From Methylomonas sp. 11b (GTDB lineage Bacteria > Pseudomonadota > Gammaproteobacteria > Methylococcales > Methylomonadaceae): a stretch of DNA of 64,000 nucleotides. Numbering within the stretch: the first letter of the stretch is position 1; the number at the start of each line of letters is the position of its first letter. A model generated the notes under the pieces. That model did no database searches. It was not told the DNA's origin and saw nothing but the letters and a program-made list of their open reading frames with translations. Positions 27,744-34,627 of this stretch are shown one piece after another. The stretch is taken from contig NZ_KI911557.1 in NCBI RefSeq assembly GCF_000515215.1, positions 3,777,741 to 3,841,740 on the forward strand, given 5' to 3'. The position numbers and the translations under genes were made by a program.

Positions 27744-27959
27744 ATGAAAAATTTGTTTTCGATTCTGTTTCTGCTGGCCCTGGCCGGCAATGCCCAAGCG
27801 CACAGCCATCCAGGCATCGACAGCCTAACGCATGCCGTCGAACATATGTTTTTGCTGCAAGGTTTATCTATGCCCTATGCCTTGGGTGCCAGTCTATTGC
27901 TACTGGTGCTGGCGGTGGCTGGGGTGTGGTGGGCTAGCCGGTGGCGGAGACCCTTATGA
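27744..27959 (+). CDS. Small exported/membrane protein between hupL and hupC, unknown
   Basis: 71 residues, not recognised as any standard hup product. A signal peptide (about 1-19, ending NAQA) is followed by a His-containing stretch (HSHPGIDSLTHAVEHMF) and one hydrophobic helix (ALGASLLLLVLAVAGVWWA) ending in a basic tail. It is not HupE, which has six helices, although the early HxH-PG region recalls HupE/UreJ starts. AAGGAATAGCC precedes the ATG. It overlaps the hupC start by four bases (ATGA), so it is translationally coupled within the operon. The histidines could bind nickel, heme or another metal; untested. Confidence 0.75.
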   Translation: MKNLFSILFLLALAGNAQAHSHPGIDSLTHAVEHMFLLQGLSMPYALGASLLLLVLAVAGVWWASRWRRPL

Positions 27960-28651
27960 GCGCGCCGCTTGCTCCGGTTTATGTCTACGAACTGCCGGTT
28001 CGCCTATGGCACGGCATCAACGCGCTGGCGATCACGGTGTTGGCGGTCAGCGGTTATCTGATTGCATCGCCGTTGCCTTCACCGGGCGGCGAAGCTAGCG
28101 AGCATTTTCTGATGGGTTACATCCGCTTCGCGCATTTTGCTGCGGGCTATGTGTTGGCGATCAGTTTGCTCGGGCGTTTGTATTGGGCGTTTGCCGGCAA
28201 CGAGCATGCCCGGCAAATCTTTCTGCCACCGCTCTGGCAAGCGCATTTCTGGGACGGTGTCCTGCAAGAAGTCTTGTGGTATGCCTTTCTGACCAAGTCG
28301 CCGCGCCACTACATCGGGCATAACCCGCTTGCGATCTTGGCGATGCATTTCGTGTTGGTGTGGGGCTCTCTGTTCATGATCTTCACTGGCTTTGCCTTGT
28401 ACGGCGAAGGTGAGGGCCAAGGCAGTTGGCAATACACGCTGTTCAGCAGTTGGTTGTTGCCGCTGTTTGGCGACAGCCAAACCGTGCACACCTGGCATCA
28501 TCTGGTGATGTGGTTCATCGTCTGCTTCGTGTTGATTCATGTTTATGTCGCGGTCCGCGAGGATAAATTGTCCGGGCAGAGCATGCTTTCGACGATTGTG
28601 AGCGGCTGGCGCACTTTTAAAGACGACAAACCGGTGGACGATGCCCATTAA
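27956..28651 (+). CDS. hupC: Ni/Fe-hydrogenase b-type cytochrome subunit
   Basis: Membrane diheme cytochrome b of 231 residues that anchors HupSL and passes electrons to quinone. Four main hydrophobic segments with histidines in the family pattern: PVRLWHGINALAITVLAVSGY, IRFAHFAAGYVL, AILAMHFVLVWGSL and VHTWHHLVMWFIVCFVLIHVYVAVRED, which is the signature ending of HyaC/HupC. ATG 27956 overlaps the previous stop. Downstream, a repeat element fills the 89-bp gap before hupD. Confidence 0.96.
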   Translation: MSAPLAPVYVYELPVRLWHGINALAITVLAVSGYLIASPLPSPGGEASEHFLMGYIRFAHFAAGYVLAISLLGRLYWAFAGNEHARQIFLPPLWQAHFWDGVLQEVLWYAFLTKSPRHYIGHNPLAILAMHFVLVWGSLFMIFTGFALYGEGEGQGSWQYTLFSSWLLPLFGDSQTVHTWHHLVMWFIVCFVLIHVYVAVREDKLSGQSMLSTIVSGWRTFKDDKPVDDAH

Positions 28652-28654
28652 ATT

Positions 28655-28724
28655 CGTAGGGTGGGCACGGTTTTTGTGCCCACGCGGAATCGAACGGTGG
28701 GCACTTGATTGTGCCCACCCTACG
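28655..28724. repeat. REP/REPIN-like doublet between hupC and hupD
   Basis: A 70-bp palindromic element: ends CGTAGGGTGGGCAC and GTGCCCACCCTACG are perfect 14-bp inverses. Each half folds alone: GTGGGCAC/GTGCCCAC (28661-28683) and GGTGGGCAC/GTGCCCACC (28696-28719). This is the layout of REPINs, short repeats moved by RAYT transposases. No RAYT gene is in the window. Confidence 0.75.
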
Positions 28725-28740
28725 CTTGTCTGAGCGAGCC

Positions 28741-29430
28741 ATGGCAAGTACTCCATCCAACAACATCCTGCTGCTCGGCATCGGCAACCTGCTTTGGGCT
28801 GACGAAGGCTTTGGCGTGCGCGTTATCGAGCATCTGCAAAAGCACTACCGTTTCCCGGATAACGTGCAAGTGGTGGATGGTGGTACGCAAGGCGTATACC
28901 TGATTGAACATGTGCAAGCGGCGGACGTGCTGGTGGTGTTCGACGCGGTGGATTACGGCTTGCTGCCGGCCACCATGAAGCGCGTTGAAAATGACGAGGT
29001 GCCGAATTTCCTGGGCGCGAAGAAAATGAGCCTGCACCAAACCGGCTTTCAGGAAGTATTGGCCCTGGCGCAAATGCTCGGTCAATATCCCCAGCATTTA
29101 CTGCTGATTGGCGTGCAGCCGGAAGAACTAGAAGATTACGGTGGCAGCTTGCGGCCCGCCGTCAAAGCGCAAATTCAACCGGCTATTGAAATGGCTCTGT
29201 CTTATCTGCAAACGTTCGGCGTCGTTGCTGAGTGCGTGGACACGCCGCAAGTATTGGCCGATCCGATCTTGAATATCCAACGCTACGAACAAGAACGCCC
29301 CTCACCCGAGCAAGCCTGTCGGCTCGGGGATGAACGCATCGTATTATCCGCTGCCTTTGAGGTGAAGCCACCGTCTGCGTCTGACTTGCCCAGTCTGCAA
29401 GTCGATGTAGATTACCGGGGCAAATACTGA
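28741..29430 (+). CDS. hupD: Hydrogenase maturation endopeptidase HupD
   Basis: Nickel-dependent protease of 229 residues that trims the HupL C-terminus after NiFe assembly. Seen: LLGIGNLLWADEGFGVRVIE with the nickel-ligand Glu/Asp, DGGTQGVYLIEHV, and DAVDYG with a second ligand Asp, then SLHQTGFQEVLALA with the conserved His. Family members are about 195-205 residues; the last 30 or so here (RIVLSAAFEVKPPSASDL...) are an extension. ATG 28741 is chosen because the frame upstream runs through the REP element. Confidence 0.95.
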   Translation: MASTPSNNILLLGIGNLLWADEGFGVRVIEHLQKHYRFPDNVQVVDGGTQGVYLIEHVQAADVLVVFDAVDYGLLPATMKRVENDEVPNFLGAKKMSLHQTGFQEVLALAQMLGQYPQHLLLIGVQPEELEDYGGSLRPAVKAQIQPAIEMALSYLQTFGVVAECVDTPQVLADPILNIQRYEQERPSPEQACRLGDERIVLSAAFEVKPPSASDLPSLQVDVDYRGKY

Positions 29431-29726
29431 TGTGCATCGGCATCCCCATGCAAGTCATTGAACCCCTCGGCGATTCCGCGCTGTGCGAGTATCGCGGCCA
29501 AACCACGCTGATCGACATGATGTTGGTGGGCGAACAAGTCGCCGGCACTTGGTTGCTGGTATTTCTGGATGCGGCTCGGGAAGTTATCTCAGCAGAACGC
29601 GCCGCACAAATCGCCGATGCCTTGGAAGCCATGCGTTTAGCCATGCAAGGTGAAACCAACTTCGATCATTTATTCGCCGATCTGGTCGACCGCGAACCCG
29701 AACTGCCGGAGTTTTTAAGAACATGA
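29430..29726 (+). CDS. hupF: HypC-family hydrogenase chaperone HupF
   Basis: Paralogue of HypC, 98 residues, starting MCIGIPMQV with the essential Cys2 that holds the Fe(CN)2CO precursor or contacts HupL. HupF forms have a longer C-terminus than HypC (75 residues here at 36994) and help protect the large subunit when oxygen is present. Start overlaps hupD stop (TGATG) and the end overlaps hupG. Confidence 0.93.
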   Translation: MCIGIPMQVIEPLGDSALCEYRGQTTLIDMMLVGEQVAGTWLLVFLDAAREVISAERAAQIADALEAMRLAMQGETNFDHLFADLVDREPELPEFLRT

Positions 29727-30145
29727 GCACACCCTTGCTGGAGCAACTGCAAACCCGCCATGGCCTGCCGCTGCTGGATGCCGATGGTTATGATTTATTC
29801 GTACACGGTCGTGACACCGTTGTACTGTTCTTTGCCAACGATCCCATGATGTTTCCGGAAAGCCACGATGTGGCCGTGATTTTGCCGGAGTTGTTAAAAG
29901 CCTTTGCTGGGCGTTTACACGGTGCGGTGATCGATAAATCCATCGAACGCGAATTGCAGGCCAGGTTTAGATTTACCAGTTGGCCGTCTTTGGTGTTTTT
30001 GCGCGGCGGTGAGTATCTGGGCGTGATTACCGGGATTAAGGATTGGGCGGAATACGGGCAGGAGTTTGCGCGGATTTTGGCCGCCGAGCCGGGGCAGCCG
30101 CCGGGGTTTGATCTTGGGAAGGTTTGTGGGGTTGGGCATGCTTAG
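29723..30145 (+). CDS. hupG: HyaE/HupG thioredoxin-like hydrogenase chaperone
   Basis: Chaperone of 140 residues with a thioredoxin fold but no CxxC active site; family members bind the Tat signal peptide of the small subunit. Seen: VVLFFANDPMMFPESHDVAVILPELL and RFRFTSWPSLVFLRGGEYLGVITGIKDW, both typical of HyaE/HupG. It overlaps hupF by 4 bases. It is the last hup gene before a 2.9-kb insertion that separates it from hupH, its usual neighbour. Confidence 0.9.
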   Translation: MSTPLLEQLQTRHGLPLLDADGYDLFVHGRDTVVLFFANDPMMFPESHDVAVILPELLKAFAGRLHGAVIDKSIERELQARFRFTSWPSLVFLRGGEYLGVITGIKDWAEYGQEFARILAAEPGQPPGFDLGKVCGVGHA

Positions 30146-30161
30146 TTTTCAAAAAATGTAG

Positions 30162-30192
30162 GTTGGGTTAGCTCGATAGAGCGTAACCCAAC
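30162..30192. repeat. Hairpin repeat just after hupG
   Basis: GTTGGGTTA-GCTC / GAGC-TAACCCAAC folds into a 13-bp stem with loop GATA and a single bulged G at 30183. Such GTTGGGTTA elements look like dispersed small repeats. A second small hairpin AGCCAG/CTGGCT (30206-30221) followed by GCGCGCTTTTT may terminate the first half of the hup transcript. Confidence 0.55.
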
Positions 30193-30288
30193 ATTCGAAG
30201 CCAAAAGCCAGTTTTCTGGCTAGCGCGCTTTTTGGTCGAGGATTAAGTTCTCACCGGCTCTTTAACAATTTGGTGTCACTATTGCGCA

Positions 30289-30317
30289 GTACTCCAACAG
30301 TCTTTATGTTGGAGTAC
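30289..30317. promoter_or_regulatory. Operator-like inverted repeat upstream of ccdAB
   Basis: GTACTCCAAC / GTTGGAGTAC, perfect 10-bp inverses with a 9-base spacer, 39 bp before the ccdA ATG. Toxin-antitoxin operons are normally repressed by their own antitoxin-toxin complex bound to such repeats. Confidence 0.6.
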
Positions 30318-30355
30318 AATGCGCATAATAAAGCCGTACTCATGGAGACAACATC

Positions 30356-30595
30356 ATGGCAGCCACGAACAGCGCCTCAAAGAAAGCCACCAACATCACC
30401 TTGTCTGCCGATGTGCTCGCAGAGGCCAAGGCATTGAATATCAATATTTCGCAGGCCTGCGACCGACACCTGCGCGAGTTGGTGCGCGGCGAAAGAGAGA
30501 GGCGTTGGCAGCAAGAGCATGCCGAGTTTATCGCAGCCTACAACCAAACGATTGAGCAAGACGGTTTGCCGCTAGACGAATGGCGGTCTTTCTGA
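30356..30595 (+). CDS. ccdA: CcdA-family antitoxin
   Basis: Antitoxin of 79 residues. The N-terminus (ATNITLSADVLAEAKALNINISQACDRHL) is the ribbon-helix-helix DNA-binding domain of CcdA; the C-terminus (about 45-79, ending LPLDEWRSF) is the flexible part that wraps the toxin and matches the CcdA ending. It lies 1 bp before ccdB. Located inside the hydrogenase cluster between hupG and hupH, with its own operator-like repeat, so it is an insertion and not part of the hup system. Confidence 0.9.
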   Translation: MAATNSASKKATNITLSADVLAEAKALNINISQACDRHLRELVRGERERRWQQEHAEFIAAYNQTIEQDGLPLDEWRSF

Positions 30596-30596
30596 A

Positions 30597-30914
30597 ATGG
30601 CGCGTTTCGATGTTTACCGCAATAGCAGTACAACGTCTGACGACGTACCGTATCTGCTGGATGTGCAAAGCGATGTCTTGAATTCTTTGGAGAGTCGAGT
30701 CGTCGTACCGCTGCGCCGGCTTGATCGCTTTCCGGCAGTCAAATTACCCACTAATTTGAGCCCGATTGTGGTGGTCGATGGTCTTGAGTGTGTGTTGGAA
30801 ACGCCGAAATTGGCAGCTGTTCCGGCTCGGATTTTGAAATCACCGATTATGTCGTTGGAAGCGCAGCGGTTTGAGATAGGGGCCGCGTTGGATTTTTTGT
30901 TTCAGGGGTTTTGA
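30597..30914 (+). CDS. ccdB: CcdB-family toxin (gyrase-poison type)
   Basis: Toxin of 105 residues. MARFDVYRN, YLLDVQSDVLNSLESRVVVPL and AVPARILKSPIMSLE match CcdB along the length. The F-plasmid toxin kills through its C-terminal Trp-Gly-Ile; here the end is LDFLFQGF, so Trp is replaced by Gln and Ile by Phe. Some chromosomal CcdB proteins may have lost or changed target, so toxicity to gyrase is uncertain. It ends 4 bases before the left copy of the long inverted repeat. Confidence 0.88.
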   Translation: MARFDVYRNSSTTSDDVPYLLDVQSDVLNSLESRVVVPLRRLDRFPAVKLPTNLSPIVVVDGLECVLETPKLAAVPARILKSPIMSLEAQRFEIGAALDFLFQGF

Positions 30915-30918
30915 TTGA

Positions 30919-31251
30919 TTTGGTGTCGCTATCGCGACGGTTTTTTCGAAGTCGGTTTCACGAAAAACATCCCTGTTTTTCGCCCTACGGGTGCTTCGCA
31001 TGCAAATCGGCAATCCTGCCGATTTGTCGGCCCGACAGCCGAAATACTTTCTTTTGCGTGACCAAAAGAAAGTATCCAAAGAAAAGGCCACCCGACATTC
31101 CGCCTCAATCCTGCGCTTCTCGCTTTTGGCGAGGGTTTTCGGAAGGGGCTTCCCAGCCCCTCCGAAAACGAGCGGCATCCCTGCCGCTCCCCTGCGGGCT
31201 GATCTCGCCAAAAGCTGCGATGCTCGGGGCGGAATAACGGGAACAGCCCAC
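30919..31251 (+). repeat. Long repeat, left copy of an inverted pair flanking the ankyrin gene
   Basis: Starts at the end motif TTTGGTGTCGCTATCGCG and includes GGCCACCCGacATTCCGCC, CTGCGCTTCTCGCTTTTGG, GAGGGTTTTCGGAAGGG, CGAGCGGCATCCCTGCCGC and AAAAGCTGCGATGCTCGGGG. The same blocks, in reverse complement and the same relative order, occur at 32766-33023. The left copy is about 75 bp longer near its outer end. Short open frames across it are not convincing genes. Confidence 0.85.
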
Positions 31252-31387
31252 TCCAGCGGTTATTGTGTGTAGCAAAGGTTTTTTGGTGGGTTGGGATGCG
31301 AGTGTAAACCCAGTTTTGGCCTATATTGCTGGGTATCGCTTTGCTCTATCCAGACCACGAACTGCCACAAACGTTTTGGAGTGTTTG

Positions 31388-32692
31388 ATGTATCGAATAT
31401 TGTTGCTGTCATTTTTTTTGCTTCCCGGTTGTCAAACGAATGTCAGACCAGACTCCGCTTGCCAATCCATAATTGAAATTGCCGATGCCGGAAAAATCCA
31501 ATCTGCGGTGTTACGGGATGACCCTTCCTTGCGTGAATCATTTCCGGCAATACTCAAAACATCAATTTATACCGTTAAAGCAGATCTTAATGGCGATGGC
31601 TTTGAAGAGATATTTGGTTCATTTCCAGTCGATGCATCACTTAGTGGGTTAGTTGCTGGAATCAATTCAGACTATGAATTGGCGCTGATAAATTCGGTCC
31701 GTGAGCACGGGGATGAAATAAAGGTTAGTGGGGCGCAAGACTTCATCAATCCGATTACTACAGATACTTATGAAAAACGAGTAGTTAAAGTCGATGGTGT
31801 ACCGTACATCGTTGTATTGAATGCAGGTTATCGAGGACGCCACGCTTTTGTCACTGACGAGAGTTCTCCTAGGGCTGTTTGGCGGGTAACGGACAATTTT
31901 CAGCTTGCTGTTGAATGCGAGCTTGAGCAATTTCAAGAAGCGGACGGTAAAAAATATCACCGAATTCTAAAAGATGACGAACGCATTCTTCGGGAAGCTA
32001 AGGAAAATCGCACGCCTGATAATAATCCGTGGTATTCGATTAGCCGTTTGCCTGGACTTACTGCTTTTGAGGTAGCGCTTGCCGCAGGCTGGGATATAAA
32101 TTCATCAGGGGAATACTCAACACCACCACTATGGGTGGCTATTTATGAAAAACGGTTGGATTTGGTCAAAGCGCTCTTGTTAGCGGGTGCTTTGCCAAAT
32201 GTCTTTCCGGAAGAGCCGGAAAAGGGGCATGAAAACCGATCGGTGACCCCTATTGAATATGCAATTTATCCTGAAGCAGACTACAACCTAGCAAAAATCC
32301 TTGTCGAAGCCGTAGGTAGCAACAATTTAAAGATTCAAAATGGTGGTAGCGCATTGTCTGATGCAATTCTTTACGATCAACCGGAAATTGTGGAGCTTTT
32401 ATTAAATAACGGTGCTGAAATAGACGACCTGTCAGTTGCACAGTGGATGGGAGGGGCCGAAAACGATTCCGCAGAGAAGATGCTCCAACTATTGGTGGCG
32501 CATAGATTGAACCTAAACAAGAGTTATAGATTTGAATTTCCAGTTTCGGGAATTAATCGAATCAATGAGACCACGCTGTCTGTCGGTCCAGACATTACAT
32601 TTGCCGAAAAGCAATTGACCCCGCTTGAGTTTGCGAGATATATGGGGAATAAGCCAGCCGAGAAATTACTTATTCAGGCTGGGGCGAAATAA
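31388..32692 (+). CDS. Lipoprotein with ankyrin-like repeats, unknown function
   Basis: 434 residues. A lipobox LLPGC (Cys15) follows a short signal, predicting an outer- or inner-membrane lipoprotein. Residues about 20-210 are an unrecognised domain that includes a DLNGDGFEEIFG calcium-loop/FG-GAP-like stretch. From about 225 ankyrin-type repeats follow: LTAFEVALAAGWDIN, TPPLWVAIYEKRLDLVKALLLAGALPN, SALSDAILYDQPEIVELLLNNGAEID and LTPLEFARYMGNKPAEKLLIQAGAK. ATG 31388 is chosen for the lipobox; the frame upstream lies in the repeat. Base composition is visibly more A+T-rich than the hup genes. It sits between inverted repeat copies, so it was probably acquired horizontally. Not a known hydrogenase factor. 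Confidence 0.8.
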   Translation: MYRILLLSFFLLPGCQTNVRPDSACQSIIEIADAGKIQSAVLRDDPSLRESFPAILKTSIYTVKADLNGDGFEEIFGSFPVDASLSGLVAGINSDYELALINSVREHGDEIKVSGAQDFINPITTDTYEKRVVKVDGVPYIVVLNAGYRGRHAFVTDESSPRAVWRVTDNFQLAVECELEQFQEADGKKYHRILKDDERILREAKENRTPDNNPWYSISRLPGLTAFEVALAAGWDINSSGEYSTPPLWVAIYEKRLDLVKALLLAGALPNVFPEEPEKGHENRSVTPIEYAIYPEADYNLAKILVEAVGSNNLKIQNGGSALSDAILYDQPEIVELLLNNGAEIDDLSVAQWMGGAENDSAEKMLQLLVAHRLNLNKSYRFEFPVSGINRINETTLSVGPDITFAEKQLTPLEFARYMGNKPAEKLLIQAGAK

Positions 32693-32765
32693 TAAGTCAT
32701 CCCTAGATGATCGGGGATACATCTTGTGTTCACCTGATTTACCTTTGAATTTCAGAACGGTTTTC

Positions 32766-33023
32766 TCCCGTTATTCAGCCCCGAGCATCGCAGCTTTTGG
32801 CGAGATTAGCCCGATAGGGGAGCGGCAGGGATGCCGCTCGTTTTCGCAGGGCCAGGGATGGCCCTTCCGAAAACCCTCGCCAAAAGCGAGAAGCGCAGGA
32901 TTAAGGCGGAATTCCGGGTGGCCTTTCTTTTGGTGACTTTTCTTTGGCCAAACAAAGAAAAGTTACTCGGCTGTCGGGCCGAGACCCGACATGCAAAACC
33001 ATCCTCGCGATAGCGACACCAAA
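32766..33023 (-). repeat. Long repeat, right (inverted) copy
   Basis: Reverse complement of the 30919-31251 repeat, ending with CGCGATAGCGACACCAAA (33006-33023), the inverse of the left end motif. Largely matching blocks alternate with divergent ones. It lies 73 bp before hupH and 73 bp after the ankyrin gene. Forward open frames across it have repeat-derived sequence and are not called as genes. Confidence 0.85.
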
Positions 33024-33096
33024 TAAACCAACAATCCGACGCCGGATACATTTCGTCTATCCAGCCTACGAACTTAATTCAACAAACAACCAAAAT

Positions 33097-33945
33097 ATGA
33101 CCAGCATATCTCTCCCAATTTTCGGCCAAGGCAGCCAACCCGCCGAGGAAGACGGCGTCGAACTCGACTATCTGGCGATGCCGGAAGAAATGGCGACCTA
33201 CCGGATGCCGACCATTTCGGTGGACTTGAATGCGACCGATTTGGCGCAGGCCAAAACCGTATTGCAGCAACTGGAACAGGATTTGGCAACGTATCCGGCA
33301 AGCAGCCAAACCATAGATTTGATATCCCTGGACCAAACCAATCGCCAGTTCGTCGACGAACTGCTCGGCGAAGGCGAAGTCAGCATGCTCTGTAAAGGCG
33401 CGCAAACTCTGCGGATTCAGGAATCGGTGCTGGCCGGTGTCTGGCGTTCGCAACGCCTCGACGCGCAAAAGCAGATCGTTACCGATACATTGGAAGTCGG
33501 CATCATTCCCCAAGCCATCCTGCAAACCGCATTTGCCGATGCCGCCAAGCATATCGATACTGACATGAGCGCGCTGCCGGACGGTGTGATGAACGCACCG
33601 CCGTTGTTGGCGGAGTTGAATGCCAAGATCGCCGAGTATCAACCCGGCACCGAAGCGCATATCATCAACTTGAGTTTGCTGCCGCAAACCGAGCAGGATT
33701 TGGCGTTTCTGGAGCAACGCTTGGGCAAGGGCGCGGTGACGATTTTGTCGCGCGGTTACGGTAATTGTCGGATCGACGCTACCGCCACCCACAATGTCTG
33801 GTGGGTGCGGTATTTTAATTCGCAGGATACGTTAATCCTGAATACGCTGGAAGTCAGCGAGGTGCCGAACGTAGCTTGTGCGTCCGCGGAAGACATCGCC
33901 GATAGCCATCAGCGTTTGCAGGAAATTTTGCAGGTGTATTTGTGA
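33097..33945 (+). CDS. hupH: Hydrogenase expression/formation protein HupH (HyaF family)
   Basis: Assembly factor of 282 residues for the small subunit/oxygen protection, as in Rhizobium HupH. Two related halves are visible: SQTIDLISLDQTNRQFVDELLGEGEVSMLCKG and EAHIINLSLLPQTEQDLAFLEQRLGKGAVTILSRGYGNCRI, and the ending NTLEVSEVPNVACASAEDIADSHQRLQEIL fits the family. ATG 33097 is used: the open frame upstream crosses the repeat. It overlaps hupI by 4 bases. Since an insertion separates it from hupG, its promoter must now lie in or near the repeat, or read through from ccdAB/ankyrin. Confidence 0.9.
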   Translation: MTSISLPIFGQGSQPAEEDGVELDYLAMPEEMATYRMPTISVDLNATDLAQAKTVLQQLEQDLATYPASSQTIDLISLDQTNRQFVDELLGEGEVSMLCKGAQTLRIQESVLAGVWRSQRLDAQKQIVTDTLEVGIIPQAILQTAFADAAKHIDTDMSALPDGVMNAPPLLAELNAKIAEYQPGTEAHIINLSLLPQTEQDLAFLEQRLGKGAVTILSRGYGNCRIDATATHNVWWVRYFNSQDTLILNTLEVSEVPNVACASAEDIADSHQRLQEILQVYL

Positions 33946-34163
33946 GCGAAGGCTTTTTTGCCGGGGCATACGGCGGCGATGCCTCGCGCTTGCCGGCGGA
34001 AGCCAAGTTGGAATGCAAGATTTGCTGGCATGTCTATGACCCGGCTGAGGGCGATGCCGTTTGGCAAGTGCCGCGCGGTACCGCGTTTGCCGACCTGCCC
34101 GACCATTGGAGTTGCCCGCAATGCGGCGCACCCAAACAAGGTTTTTTGGTGTTGGACGATTAA
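33942..34163 (+). CDS. hupI: Rubredoxin HupI
   Basis: Rubredoxin of 73 residues with the two iron-binding pairs CKIC (about 25-28) and CPQC (58-61), and the conserved WHVYDPAEGD and LPDHWSCP. The N-terminal extension (about 22 residues) is typical of hydrogenase-linked rubredoxins. GTG 33942 overlaps the hupH stop. In Rhizobium, HupI is needed for small-subunit assembly under oxygen. Confidence 0.94.
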   Translation: MSEGFFAGAYGGDASRLPAEAKLECKICWHVYDPAEGDAVWQVPRGTAFADLPDHWSCPQCGAPKQGFLVLDD

Positions 34164-34165
34164 TT

Positions 34166-34627
34166 ATGCAATGGCAGGACGGTGAGCAGATTCGGCAGAC
34201 CTTGGACGCGGTGTTTAACGATATTCTGACCACGCGGATGCAGGATATGCCATTGCTGAATCCGGCATTGGCGGTGCGAGCCCTCGGATTTAATCGCTAC
34301 AACGCCGATTGGGTGGGCTTATTGATTACGCCATGGTTTATGAATCTGTTGCTGCTGCCAGGCGCGGATAGCCAATGGCCGGCGCAAGCGCCAGGAACCA
34401 AGTTTGAACAGACTTTTCCCTACGGCAGTTTCGAGTTTGTCGTCGCTGACGAAGTGCTATTGGGGCGCTACGCGCAATGTTCGCTATTTTCGCCGATGTT
34501 TCAATTTGCCGATCAGGCGGCGGCCGTGACTGCGGCGAAAAGTGCTTTGCAAGCTTTGCTAGCCGCTCCCGCGCCACGAGCCATCAGTCGTCGCGATTTG
34601 TTGCGCGGCAATCTGGCAAGACCTTAA
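34166..34627 (+). CDS. hupJ: HybE/HupJ-family [NiFe]-hydrogenase assembly chaperone
   Basis: Chaperone of 153 residues. The stretch NRYNADWVGLLITPWFMNLLLLPG and FPYGSFEFVVADEVLLGRYAQCSLFSPMFQFAD are diagnostic of HybE/HupJ. The C-terminus reads ISRRDLLRG, which looks like a twin-arginine motif though it is at the wrong end for export. ATG 34166 begins 2 bases after hupI; the listed longer frame overlaps hupI and is rejected. Confidence 0.92.
   Translation: MQWQDGEQIRQTLDAVFNDILTTRMQDMPLLNPALAVRALGFNRYNADWVGLLITPWFMNLLLLPGADSQWPAQAPGTKFEQTFPYGSFEFVVADEVLLGRYAQCSLFSPMFQFADQAAAVTAAKSALQALLAAPAPRAISRRDLLRGNLARP

Noticed and set aside
31265..31387. Longer start for the ankyrin protein
   Set aside because: The extra sequence comes from the repeat region, whereas ATG 31388 gives a clean lipobox signal.
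32944..33096. Longer start for hupH
   Set aside because: It would translate the repeat copy; ATG 33097 gives family length.
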